Shown: in pieces, positions 26,015 through 36,859 of the stretch
Position numbering within the stretch: position 1 is the stretch's first letter
Layout of the letters: the number at the start of each line of letters is the position of its first letter
Source: Sycobia sp. Sy_11
Taxonomy: Eukaryota > Arthropoda > Insecta > Hymenoptera > Epichrysomallidae
Assembly: GCA_018907035.1 (NCBI GenBank)
Contig: JACCIC010000003.1
Coordinates: 1,712,001-1,776,000, forward strand
DNA length: 64,000 nt
Direction: 5' to 3'
The notes under the pieces: generated by a model
The model's database searches: none
What the model was told of the DNA's origin: nothing
What the model saw: the letters and a program-made list of their open reading frames with translations, nothing else
Translations under genes and position numbers: made by a program

Positions 26015-29000
26015 TATACGATCTATGCTCTAGTATGTACAGTAATGTACAAAAAAACCACGTCCTATTCGACTCGAGTAGTGCACTATTCGTCGGTCCC
26101 AGCGCGTAATATTGGCGAAGTTGGACACACCTTTCACCAATTGTCGCTAAGCAGATTTCAGCTTGTTTAATGTTTTATTACTTAATACGTAAGTACTGCT
26201 CTTCTCTTGGATCTGCTCTTCTAATTTGGCAATTATTGTGAAGGAAACGAATTTTAGGTCAAATTTAATTTGTACTTCATCTTCTTTCGAAGATTAGCGG
26301 TGAATAATTATCCTCTTTTTTATTTTACTTATTTTCTTTTCTTTAATACATACTTTTCTTATTTTTTTCCGACATTTTTTAAAATTTATCTCGTTATTAG
26401 TTTTGCGCGATCGGCTGTTGAGATATAATGAAAGTGAAGAAAATCACACACCCAAATTAGGACTACTATTATTCTGTGAAGAAATCTTAATCCTCTGTTG
26501 GCAAATCGTTGCAATTTCCTATCATAATTTCTTTTGCTATTGCCATTAATAACTCACAGAATTAATCCTTTAAATATATAGGAATTAATTTACGATTAAA
26601 CTATTTTTAATATGGATCATGATATGCGGGACTTTAAAAAATCGCTAGAAAATCAATTAATTTTATTATCGAAAAACAAAAATACAATAAAAAATTACTT
26701 ACTCTGAAATATTATAGATTCATTAAAATTAATTGACATTATATTGAACGAGTATTTTTTAGATTTTTTGTATAAATAATTTACTATATCGAACCAATTG
26801 GTTGCCATATTGTCGGGCATACCATGGGGGATGTCAGTTCTATATAAAGTTAAGTTGAAGTTTGTATAAATTTATATGTTTACATACAGAGTGTAGAAAT
26901 AGTAATGAGGTCACTGAATAACATGCCGGGTCCGCATTATTAGAAATAGTACATTGTGCAATTAGGGAGCAAAAAAGCGTTTTGGCTCCCTTCTCAAATA
27001 ATTTTTTTTTTTTTAACATGAAGGGAGTGAAATCCGATTAAATTAAGTTTTATTATAATCATTCATCGGCTTCGTGTCGTAAACGTCTATTTTTTGTGAA
27101 TGAAACGTTTTTGTACTCGGGAAAAGAGTACGAATATCATTTACACTGCCGGATAAGCCAATAAATCAGCCTCCATAGGCATATGAAAATATTCTAATCA
27201 TTATTGTACATTTAGTGTATTGTACTCCTTTTATACTTTCCGTCATTTCAACCTTAAAACGATTCCTTTTGATCAATATTGATCAACAATATTGCGCAAA
27301 TGAATTATTTACCTCGTCATACTTACCTCCCTTGCATCGCTCAGGCGTGAACCTCCAATCTCACGGGGCGAATAATTAATTTCCATATCAGTGATGACAT
27401 GTGCTACTATTAGTTTCTTTTTGTTTAAATGAAATTAATAGCTATATTAGCATCTTTATATTTAAAATAAATAGTAATATTATGGCAACATATATATTCT
27501 GAAATAAGATATTCATTTTTATATATTTTTTTAAATTTATAATTGAACTATATTAACATTTTTACATAATTTACAAAATATTGCATTATTTATATTAAGT
27601 TATTAATTACTTGCATTAAATATTACATTATTAATTACTTCTTGTCGTCGATTATTTTAATCGTTACGTTGCGATTATTAAAATTAAAAGTACACAACTG
27701 ATTAAGATTGAATTTAACATCCACGTTATCCATGATATTATAAGTATTATCGCTGGTGGCTGATAAATAATCTCAAGATCATCATTCGAAGCAGGTGGCA
27801 CATCGTGAGTCGATTTTACAGTCGCATTTCTTTCGAGTTCTGGATCGGATAAATTATAATGCTTTTATGCAGCATTGTTATAGTAAATGTCAATGTTTAC
27901 AAATTTGTGTCATTAGCAAGTAGTTAAAGAATTATGATTTATGTCGAATAGAATCATCCAAGGAATTTCTAGCGACTGTGTTTAAATTCCAGCTCATACA
28001 TCGATATATCCATATAGTACGCAACGAATGTTCATTTCTCTCTAAACATTTTATTTTTCGCGAGTGTTTGTCTCGCCTATAAGGCGAATTGATAATTTAA
28101 AAAGAATCGATTAATACTTGAATTAGATGCAAATTGCAAATTTTAGAAAATTCCCCTTGAAACGTAACAGATCTTTCTATATATCTTTTAGTACACCGTA
28201 ATTTGAATGGAAGCATAGTTACATGACTTCTATGCGATCTACTTTAAAGAGAGGTAATTTTATCAGATGCGCATGCCTTACAAATGCCAACCATACAAGT
28301 AATCTGATAATAAATAAAATTTTATAATAGCAACTGATTAATGCAATAGAAAGTCCGACTAGAGAAAATCTAAATCTACACTAGAAAAAATACATATTAG
28401 TAATCCTGTGACAAGGTTAAAAATTATACATGTATTTATAAAATTTTGTTTAAAAAATTTTATAAATATTCTCAACTTTATCCGATCTCGCTCCACAACA
28501 GGCGGAGCTAGGTATCGAGGCCTGGGTGGCAAAGCGTCCGAAAACCAAGTTGTGATCATCGTTTTGAATCGCTCTGATATAGTATATATAACGCATGGCT
28601 CAAAGATTTGATTTTCTTTCCATCCATATATATACATATGTTTTAATTGAATTACTGTAATTTTTTCACGCGAAAGCAATAACAATTTTTTTTACTTCCT
28701 CTATAAAGATAATTTTTTTATTTTTATCATCTATTTATTATAATTTTTTCCTAATGATGTATAGTAGCTATTTTCATTATAATGAAATTCTAATGCTTAT
28801 GTTGTAATCGTTTAAATTAATCACTGACGTATGGAATAAGTATTTTGGAAGCGGAAATGGGCGTCCAAGTCAAGTCACTTTGCGATTCCAGATAAATGCA
28901 TAATTGATATCATCGCCTTAATATATCCAAAGCTTGTAATAGCGATAACTTTAATATATTTTTTCCGGAAGTCTCAAATAATTTATTACGTATTGAAATA

Positions 29001-30664
29001 TAAAATAAAATGAATTTAAACTATTAATTAAGCTTTAATATTTAATACAATAAAACATAGTTAATATAAAAAAACATTAATTGTGTATTATGAATTTTTA
29101 ACAGAATTTCTAAACAAAATTTTTTATAAATTTAAAAAAAGATTTATCTAAGATATGTCAGTAAATTATATCATTTCAGTGACATCATTTTAGTTACAAC
29201 AGTTAAAAATAAAGAGAGAGTAGGATTTTAGAATCCATCTTCTTGAAATCGAAATTTAGTTTGTTATTCAAAAACTAATAAGGAGAGATGTAGAAATATT
29301 CGAAAGTTTTCTATTATCATTATATCTCAAGATTAGATGGCAGGTCGATTAAGTAAGAGAACAAAAGAAGAAAGCTTAGAAAATTGTAGAGGAAGAAGTA
29401 AAAATAATTGATGAAAAAATTAAAGAATTCTGATGAAGAAAAGTAGGAGAATTAAAATTCAAGTATTTATGTTTCCTCTAACTCACTCAATTAATACTTT
29501 TATTGGTATTGGTTTTAATAATTTTCATTTATTATGCTGACCTTCATTTTATTTTTTAAAAAAACTGATTATTATTATATAACCAAAGAGCTAAAATTGA
29601 TGGGTTAGTAATTTTGGTATACTTGAACGATCGAGATTTAGATTTTTTTCTTTGTAAGCAGAAAATTGTTTATTTTTGTTAATAAAAAATATTTCTAACG
29701 TACGTCACTTGTGCACAAATGAATTCTTTCTCAAGTTTTTTCGATGAAATACTCGACCACGTTATTATTTAAGTAAACTCATATTCTTGTTTGACATAAT
29801 CCAATATTGAATGTTGGTGCACATCGCAAAGCAAACTTTTTTATTCTCTGGTTGATTTGTTATAAACCTGTTATTTTTTTTTCATATTTAAAAAAATTTT
29901 GTAACTTGCTCAGGCAATTGTTATTTCAATTCAAAAAGATTTTTTTTTATAAATGTAATCATTCTTTATCTAAATATCAAAACAAAACACGTTTCTCTCG
30001 TCTTGGAACTGCACCTAACCGATTAAATAACCGTAGTTATAACAGTTAATTTTTTATTTAATGATAATTTCTTTTTAATTAAAAAACTGGAATTAATTAA
30101 AGATTTGATATATTTATTAATGTAATTTTTTTTCCTTTGGTTTATGTCATGAAGAACGAAAATTCAAAATGGGTAATTTAAGGTTACAACACGGACTTCG
30201 CTAAATACACCATTTCGGATGATGACATGATTAATTTTTTATTGATCTGCTCTGTCGCGGTCGTATAAATAAAAGAACAATCGAATTCGAGCAGAGTTCG
30301 ATTGCTACAGCATTATGGGTCCGACCATTATCCCCACTTTAATACGCAGATAGTACTTTCTGTTTTGCTCGCATGTATCTGGGCCAAACATAAATTAGTT
30401 CCGCACTTGGTGAACGGACTTCTGTATTATTTCGTCATAATAAAAATCGAATAATTTTTCTTCTCTGGTTCTCTCTCACATTGTCTACCTACTCTCTCAT
30501 CCTCTCCTCCAAAATCGTACTTTATCACAACGTGGGACAGTCGTCAGTTCGACATCAATCGTTGATGTATATCGAAAAGCCGATACTTAAGCGTGCGCGC
30601 CCGTTCACCGGTTCGGCGGCTCGAAATAATAGAAATGCACATATCAATTGCTACATACACACAC

Positions 30665-30695
<31 letters not shown>

Positions 30696-31376
30696 TTTAT
30701 AGATTGTATGTATGCGTGTATGTATAAGGAACTCTGTTGTGCGACCTAATCTGAAGCCAGTGTACACGTGAGAGGTATAATGGTGTACAGCGAGATAGGC
30801 TTACATCGATCCACATATACGGCTAATGCATCGGTGCTCTCGTTCGCGCGCTAATTAACATGAGAACAAAGGGAATAATTAGGTATACCCGAGGCCCATT
30901 GAAATTCGGCCCTTGCGCCGTTCAGCTGCATGGGACTGGGTTAGATGCATGGAGTAGGTAAGGCAGGGAGGAAGGGAGGAAAGGGTATCCGTTAACGACT
31001 GTGGATACACATTGGTAACGGAGATCACGAAGATTTTTGTCTAAAACTGTACTGTGAGACATTTTCATTATTAATACGTTAGTGAGTTTTGTAATAAAGT
31101 CACATGAATGTGAGTTATATACCATATTTCCAATATTGTGCTCTTCAAAAGCAGAAAATAGCAAAGCCAGTAAATGTAAATCATGATTTAAATGTTTGCT
31201 CGAGTGATATTTTTTAAATATTTTGAGATAGTTTTGAATAAATATTTCCAGTAAAGTACTGATAATCGTCTCATTTCCAACAATACGCCGTAAGAATAAT
31301 CAAAGTAAAAAAAACTAGTTTAAAAAGATTAAATAGACAATATAAAGTTTTACAATGTTCAAAATACATAGTTTCA
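26015..31376. other. AT-rich spacer with small hairpins and an (AC)n tract
   Basis: Holds a hairpin at 26,965-26,990 (gggagc...gctccc), another at about 27,115 (gtactc...gagtac), (AC)n at 30,655-30,696 and balanced composition from 30,300 to 31,150. No coding sequence recognised. Confidence 0.45.
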
Positions 31377-31538
31377 CTTTTGGATAACGAGACGGACTTC
31401 AGACAGATTCTCCAAGACGCCGTTGGACAATCTGGATACGTGAAAGAACTAACCTCCAGGGTAACACTGGATTTCCTGGACCTGGACTGTGTCACGACCG
31501 ACGAGGATATCGTGATCGTGTTCAATCAGGAAATTTAA
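31377..31538 (+). mobile_element. R1-type non-LTR retrotransposon gag (ORF1) fragment
   Basis: Fifty-three codons and a TAA read LLDNETDFRQILQDAVGQSG, then VKELTSRVTLDFLDLDCVTT, then DEDIVIVFNQEI. The pattern of a threonine-valine-leucine strand, D-L-D-C and T-T-x-E-D/E resembles the region before the zinc knuckles in gag proteins of R1-clade elements (family knowledge). The knuckles and everything downstream are missing. It ends about 60 bp before the BEL/Pao remnant begins, so it may be the older sequence into which that element inserted. Confidence 0.5.
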
Positions 31539-31596
31539 TAATCATATCTTGTTTCTCAATGCACTCAGAGAGCCTACAGATCAATAGGATACCTTA

Positions 31597-32454
31597 TTGG
31601 TTTACTTGTTAACTTCCAAATTAAATACAGCGATTAGAAATGAATGGGAAAAAAATTTATCTAAACAATCAGGGAGAGTAATTTTAAGGTCGTTAAAACT
31701 ATTTTTAGAAAATTATTGTAAATTTTTGCATAAATCAAGCACACGTGGGTTAGTGAAAGACAATAAGGAAATTAAGGAAAGTAAGGTTTCTGTAATTAAT
31801 AAAAATTATAAATCCAATCAAGTAAGATCATACCATGTCACTACGAAATCATATATGTTATGTAAAGGTTCACATGCTTTATATATGTGCGAAGACTTTA
31901 AGACACTGTCGCCGTCGGCGCGCATAAGTAAGGTCCGTGAACTAAATATATGTTATAATTGTCTCTCGATAGGGCATCGAAACAAGGATTGCAAATTCGG
32001 CCCGTGTAGAAAATGCGGACGAAAACATAACAGTTTGCTTTGTTTAAATACTGTTCCAGTTCCTTCTCAATCGGTAAATGAAACTGTGCCATCTATTGAA
32101 GAGAAGGACGACGAACAGGGTTCAAATTCTGGACCACGCAAAATTTGCAACGCGTGTACATCAGTTAAGACGTCGTCACATGTACTATTATCTACTGCAA
32201 CCTTGTATGTTTTCGATCGCGAGGGAAAGAGGCATGAATGTCGTGCATTACTCGATTCTTGTTCGCAAGCACATATTATTACATCGGAATTATGCATGCG
32301 TTTAAAGGTTCCTAAGCGTAGAACATCAACTTCTCTTAAGGGAATTGTACAAGGCTCAGTAAATATTGCACATCAAACAACTGTTAAGATAAAATCACGA
32401 TTTAACGAATTTACAACAATTATTACTTGTCTAGTTGTATACAAAATAAGCTAG
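31597..32454 (+). pseudogene. BEL/Pao gag C-terminus and aspartic protease, truncated
   Basis: This 285-codon frame starts inside gag (LLTSKLNTAIRNEWEKNL is the end of the DUF1759 region). It continues through the zinc-finger block, with ICYNCLSIGHRNKDC and then PCRKCGRKHNSLLC, which bind nucleic acid in the particle. The protease follows with ECRALLDSCSQAHIIT. BEL/Pao and retroviral-type proteases need D-S-G or D-T-G at the active site; here the third residue is cysteine, so catalysis is probably lost. The frame stops at 32,454 and protease-like sequence continues past it. The printed ATG is only the first Met after the truncation, not a native start. Confidence 0.87.
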
Positions 32455-33690
32455 GACTTACCTAAGGCTTAAATTAATTATGCGAATTTAGAAATTCCGG
32501 ACGGAATTGAGCTCGCGGACAAGGATTATAATCGTTGTAAGCCAATAGATTTATTGATCGGCACAGCACTTTATTATGAATTATGTTGCGTTGGACAAAT
32601 CAAGGTAAAAAATCAGTCAATTTGGCAAAAAACGCTACTTGGTTGGACAATAGCAGGGCAAGTTAATCTTGCAGCACCGACAGATAAACTTGTATGTAAC
32701 TTAATTAATCATGATGAATTAAGCGCATAAATCGAACGATTTTGGAAGGTTGAGCACTGCTATGGAGAGTCGCGAGCAGGGCATGAAAAATTAGATTATG
32801 CAGAAAGACACTTCAAGGCAACTACAAGACGCGGCAACGACGGGCATTTTATATTAAGCATACCATTCGATGCTGAGAAGCTGTCAAAACTTGGAACCTC
32901 AAGGGAGGTAGCATACAAACGATTACTGTCAATGGAACGGAGATTTCAACGCGATTCTGCCTTCAAGGATCAGTACATTGCGTTCATGAACGAATATGAA
33001 GCACTTGGGCACATGAGCGAACAAATATCCGAGTCTACATGCGATGATACAGTTACACATTTCTATTTACCGCATCATGCCATGACTAAGACTGGAAGCA
33101 CAACAACGAAATTAAGAGTTGTTTTTGATGGCTCAGCAAGAAGTTCATCTGGATTATCTCTTATTGATACACAGTATATTAGATCGCATGTACAAGAAGA
33201 CCTTTTTTCGATTATTTTGAGATTTAGACTTGTAGTTTTATCGGCTGACGTCGCAAAAATGTATCGTCAGTTATGGATAGAAAAGCATGAGCGTAAAATG
33301 CAGCGTATTTTATGGCGCGCGAGCGAAACATTACCAGTAAAGGTATACGAGCTGAATACAGTGACGTATGGAACGGCATCGGCTCCCTTTCTAGCCACGA
33401 GGTGCCTAAAGGAAATTGGCGAGTCCTGTAAGGAAAATTATCCAACTGCTTGATTGGCGAGTCCTGTAAGGAAAATTATCCAACTTGATGACTGTTTGTC
33501 AGGCGTAGCCACTATAGAAGCAGCTAAACAATTTAAAACTGATTTATGCAACATTTTTCGCGTAGCCGGTCTTGAGTTACGGAAGTGGGCATCAAATAAA
33601 CCACAGGCAGTCCAAAATAGTAACGATAATTCGAGTGAAGCTATTCTACTTCAGGAGGGGAAGACCTTACTCCTCTTACTCCGGGTCATT
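32455..33690 (+). pseudogene. BEL/Pao pol remnant (Peptidase_A17-type region and reverse transcriptase), inactive
   Basis: After the protease stop the pol frame continues with further stops near 32,470 and 32,730. Recognisable blocks are PIDLLIGTALYYEL, TLLGWTIAGQ, an open stretch from 32,932 (THFYLPHHAM, LRVVFDGSA), the RT core LSADVAKMYRQLWIE and TYGTASAPFLATRCL. A 33-bp segment is then duplicated (33,415-33,447 and 33,453-33,485), introducing a stop and replacing the sequence that should carry the catalytic Y-V-D-D. Only DDCLSG remains of it, followed by LELRKWASNKPQ. Sequence after about 33,655 jumps to the integrase C-terminal domain, so RNase H and the integrase core are deleted. Confidence 0.85.
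33415..33485. repeat. 33-bp direct duplication with 38-bp period in the BEL reverse transcriptase
   Basis: The segment beginning attggcgagtcctgtaagga occurs at 33,415-33,447 and again, identical, at 33,453-33,485. Identity of the copies suggests a recent slippage-type duplication or an assembly artefact. It places a TGA in the RT frame. Confidence 0.9.
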
Positions 33691-34064
33691 TCTTAATCGG
33701 AGATTTATTAACTGCGGTCCCTCAAAAGGACTTGCTAGATGTAAAAATTGCTCGCTTAGACCGTTTCAAACTCACGCAAGGAATGGTGCAGCACTTTTGG
33801 CAACGCTGGCATCGTGAATATTTGCCACAACTGCAAGGTCGCGTTAAATGGAAAAACGGTAGCAAAATAAATGTATCAACAGAACAACTCGTACTCATCA
33901 AGGAAGACAACGTCGCTCCAATGCAATGGCCTTTCGGTCGCATTATTGAAATCCATCCTGGAGCGGATGGTATAGTACGAGTCGTTGCAATTCGAACAAT
34001 ACGGGGACTTATTAAAAGGTCCGTATCTAAAATTTGCATTTTGCCAATTAGTAACGATGCATAA
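33675..34064 (+). pseudogene. BEL/Pao integrase C-terminal domain (DUF5641-type)
   Basis: An open frame starts LTPGHFLIGDLLTAVPQ and continues through FWQRWHREYLPQLQ, RVKWK, EQLVLIKEDNVAPMQWPFG, RIIEIHPGADGIVRVVAIRT and RSVSKICILP. These are the standard landmarks of the BEL/Pao integrase tail, which binds the DNA end during integration. This is the best-preserved part of the element, with no internal stop. It is joined to RT sequence by the internal deletion at about 33,655-33,675, so it can no longer belong to a working integrase. Confidence 0.88.
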
Positions 34065-34357
34065 TAAGATGCAGTATAGAGGAAGACATCTTTATTGAAG
34101 GCAGCCATCAAGAGGAAAATACTTTTATCTTATGATTCTTCTAATTACATAATACAGTTTCATAACTTCACATTATATTGTTATTAATTGTAATGTATAT
34201 ACTATCATTATTGTATTTCTTTCAATAGTTACATTTTTGAAGTTAATCTTTATATACATGAATAGATTTAATATTTGTATCTTACTTTATGTATTTAACT
34301 TACTAATTTTAGCAATTGACTTTACGTATATGTATACTATTTAATCTTGCGACGATC

Positions 34358-34497
34358 AGGCTGTATTCTCCATACAGCCTAATACGCGCAACATTTTAAT
34401 TTCGAATTTAAAATAAAGTTTCCGAAATTGAAATAATCGGGCAATGCTCCCGATTAGCGGTCAAACGCGCAATAATCAAAACAAGACTATTGCGCGT
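34358..34497. repeat. Cluster of four perfect hairpins
   Basis: Four inverted repeats follow each other: 34,358-34,380 (9-bp stem aggctgtat, 5-nt loop); 34,398-34,429 (7-bp stem aatttcg); 34,434-34,456 (8-bp stem taatcggg, 7-nt loop); 34,465-34,497 (10-bp stem acgcgcaata, 13-nt loop). Stems are perfect and unrelated to one another. Whether they act as DNA or RNA is unknown. Confidence 0.8.
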
Positions 34498-35359
34498 ATG
34501 AAATATACCTGCCTCGCGAACGCAGGACAGGAGAGAGCGGAGGGGAACTCGCGTGCGTCGCGAGAGAGCCGCAGCCGTGCGGCAGAGAGCGTCGAAAAGG
34601 TGTCCCGCGCCCCCGCGCTCCCCGCGCCGGCGAACTTGGGAGACAGCAAATACACTTGTCGCCGCATTTAAAAATACTTTATTTTTAAATCTATTTTTAG
34701 AATACGAAAATAATCGAATATATAGAACGTCCTAAAGGACAAAAAATATATATAATTAATTGTATTTTTAGTAAAATAATTATAATGCGTAATTATTTTA
34801 TTTAATTATTTTAAGCTTTATATTTGAATGTTTATAATCGATGAATAATAAATTAATTATTGCCTAGTATAAAAAGAATTATTATTGTTTACTACTAGGA
34901 TGATTATTGTTATAGTAATTATTATTATTATTTAGTAATAATAATTATTGTCGTTAATTAATATTAAATGGATTAATTTATTGTAATAATATCATCACCA
35001 AAGGTATTATTATACCTGGATATTATTATAACACGAGATAATTAAATCAAGGAAAACGTAGCCAGAGCTAATATAATATAATTTATATTTAATACGAGCG
35101 TCGCCAGGACGCAAATGTCACTTGAATTATTATTTTAACAATTATTATTATTATAATTTGTTATAATAATAATTATTCTTATTATTGTTAGTATAAACAA
35201 TAACCCGAGAGAACTAAACTACGCTGAGAAGAATATAACAGTACAAACTCTCTCAAGGGCAAATTAGAAAATTATCCGTATAAATAATATAAGTTTAATT
35301 ATTTATTATTATTATATTGTAAAATTATTATTATTATTTTTTTTCGGCGGCTCGGTACG

Positions 35360-35401
35360 AAATTAGTCGAACGGTGGCGTAAACACCCGATCGACTAATT
35401 T
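35360..35401. repeat. Hairpin with 11-bp perfect stem just upstream of a TATA box
   Basis: aaattagtcga pairs perfectly with tcgactaattt across a 20-nt centre that itself contains ggtg/cacc. It ends 7 bp before the TATA box at 35,408. Confidence 0.8.
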
Positions 35402-35407
35402 TTCGTG

Positions 35408-35443
35408 TATAAAAGGGCGAGTTTTCCGCCCCAAAAGCAGTTC
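35408..35443 (+). promoter_or_regulatory. Candidate core promoter (TATA plus initiator)
   Basis: tataaaag at 35,408 is followed 31 bp later by gcagttc, close to the arthropod initiator TCAGT with its A at 35,439. That spacing is the one expected for RNA polymerase II start sites. The predicted transcript begins with hairpins (ctcggcgatacggccgaaag; ctagagct...agctctag) and the tandem array at 35,541. Confidence 0.55.
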
Positions 35444-35540
35444 TCTCGGCGATACGGCCGAAAGAAGCTCCCTAGAGCTATCCTGCCTCCAGAGCTCTAG
35501 TAAATCCTGCCTGTCCGAAAATCCTGAATAGTAGAGTCGC

Positions 35541-35850
35541 GATCCTGGTTGCGCGGCGCAACATTAAAGACCAGCGGCTTCACTAAAAACTCCTCTCTTT
35601 TTCCCGGTGAGACTTGATCCTGGTTGCGCGGCGCTCCGTTAAAGACCAGCGGCCTCACCAAAAATCCCTCCTGCACCTTAGTAAGGCTTGATCCTAGTTG
35701 CGTGGCGCTTCATTAAAGACTAGCGGCCATACTATCCTTCAAAGAGACTTGATCCTGGGTGCGCGGCGCTCCGTTAAAGCTTAGCGGTCTCATTCCTATA
35801 CACGAACAAAGCTCTGATCCTGGGCGTAATAGACCAGCAGGCTTCGTTCA
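35541..35850 (+). repeat. Tandem array of five hairpin-forming units (about 60-75 bp each)
   Basis: Units start at gatcct at 35,541, 35,616, 35,690, 35,751 and 35,816 (the last shortened). Each of the first four has an outer pair CTGGT/ACCAG around an inner GCG-nGG-CGC hairpin, then a single-stranded TTAAAG. In unit 3 the outer arms are CTAGT and ACTAG, so both sides changed and pairing is kept. Unit 4 keeps pairing through G-U wobbles. The inner stem is GCG/CGC in all four, extended to GTTGCG/CGCAAC in unit 1. This is direct evidence of selection on RNA pairing. A related piece (gatcctggcgctaccgcg) recurs near 36,190. Confidence 0.75.
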
Positions 35851-36009
35851 TTCCCCAAACTCCCCCAGCCCCAGTAATAGTGTGTATAAATATAGTGTGC
35901 GAAATTTCTATATTAAGTCCGTTTAAATTAAGATTGTAATTACCGTTTATAAATAAGCAGCGTGCGACAACTAGTGTAATAAGGTATAGTATAAGACATT
36001 AATATAAAC

Positions 36010-36030
36010 TTTCTGTCTTGTCTGTTGCAG
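36010..36030 (+). other. Strong splice-acceptor-like sequence in the insert
   Basis: tttctgtcttgtctgttgcag has a continuous pyrimidine tract and CAG. If the promoter at 35,408 is used, part of the leader could be spliced. No donor was assigned. Confidence 0.35.
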
Positions 36031-36320
36031 ATCGGAGGGCTCGAAGCCAGAAACACAATTAATTTTCTTATATAATTTTTATTCATTGTATGGTTATTTT
36101 TATTTTGTTATAAATGTTTATTTCTGAACACAATTGAGTAAATGTAATTTTTCTCCCGATTCTGTCTAAAATTCCCTTTCCTCTCAAAACGATCCTGGCG
36201 CTACCGCGTAAGCTATCCCGAAGGGAAAAGGGAAACGTTATAATCTAAACGAGTAGTTACTTATTTATTTTTGACGAGTAATTATTTATTTATTTTTGAC
36301 CATATTGAAAAACAATCTTT

Positions 36321-36334
36321 CAAGGTCGGCGGAA
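36321..36334 (+). other. Polypurine-tract-like sequence before the 3' LTR
   Basis: caaggtcggcggaa lies directly before the LTR start. BEL/Pao elements usually have a short G/A-rich plus-strand primer site here. The position fits exactly; the purine content is only moderate. Confidence 0.5.
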
Positions 36335-36843
36335 TGTTAGAGATTGTAATAAACAACTAAGGTGTTATTGTGGGAATTCTCGTTCTGAGATTCACACGTG
36401 CCCTCTCGAGAGAAATACACATCTGTAAATGTGGGGTTTCCCCGTATTAAGCCGAAGGGTCCGAGTGCTAAGCTTCAGCGCATATGCGGAGCGGTTCTAG
36501 TAGAGAAGAAAATATGAGTGCATGTATATTTAATGACTATATTATACTTGGATTTCCGACTGCCGCATCTCTCTCTCAGAGTAAGTTGCACATCTGTAAG
36601 GGTCTGCCAGGTATTAAACTTGTAAGGGCTACGTTGATGTTCTAACAAGTAATATCCTACACTCCTTTGACGAATGTATAAGCAGCAACATCGATATGCT
36701 TATACATTATAGAACATCACTATTCACGTATACTTAAGTAGATTTAATAATATTGTAAATAATATATTATTCATTTTTCTGATTAAAGAAATTTAATACA
36801 AGATTTCGGTGTTACGTATTTTTTATATTATCGAGATCTAACA
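36335..36843 (+). repeat. BEL/Pao 3' LTR (509 bp)
   Basis: The unit begins TGTTAGA and ends TCTAACA, a perfect 7-bp terminal inverted repeat with the TG...CA ends of LTRs, right after a polypurine-type tract and downstream of the integrase tail. No matching 5' LTR is present to the left, consistent with truncation. The next five bases (gtttg) would be one half of the target duplication. Confidence 0.8.
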
Positions 36844-36859
36844 GTTTGTTTTGACTATA

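Larger units (their letters stand above)
34065..36320. mobile_element. Unclassified insert between BEL integrase and its LTR (possible solo LTR or short retroelement)
   Basis: In intact BEL/Pao elements the polypurine tract and LTR follow the integrase tail closely, so about 2.2 kb here is extra sequence. It contains four clustered perfect hairpins (34,358-34,497), a GC-rich patch (34,500-34,670), about 650 bp of AT-only triplet-like sequence (34,690-35,340), an 11-bp-stem hairpin, a TATA/initiator pair, a structured leader with tandem hairpin repeats, and a strong splice acceptor ending at 36,030. No protein-coding frame is visible. I could not fix the ends or a target duplication. The promoter plus long leader resembles an LTR. 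Confidence 0.55.
31597..36843 (+). mobile_element. BEL/Pao LTR retrotransposon remnant, 5'-truncated, internally deleted, with a nested insert
   Basis: In order: the C-terminal part of gag with zinc knuckles, protease, a reverse-transcriptase segment, the integrase C-terminal domain, an interrupting insert of about 2 kb, a polypurine-type tract and the 3' LTR. The 5' LTR and the start of gag are absent, and the region from after the RT to the integrase core has been deleted. Stops, a local duplication and active-site changes show it is inactive. Order and motifs are those of BEL/Pao (gag with DUF1759, aspartic protease DUF1758, Peptidase_A17-type pol, DUF5641). Confidence 0.9.

Noticed and set aside
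26965..26990. Hairpin gggagc...gctccc as a terminator or small RNA
   Set aside because: A single short imperfect stem with no transcript context; AT-rich flanks make it unremarkable.
35541..35850. CRISPR-like array
   Set aside because: The repeats are diverged, of unequal length, with no unique spacers, and the genome is eukaryotic; this is a hairpin tandem repeat.
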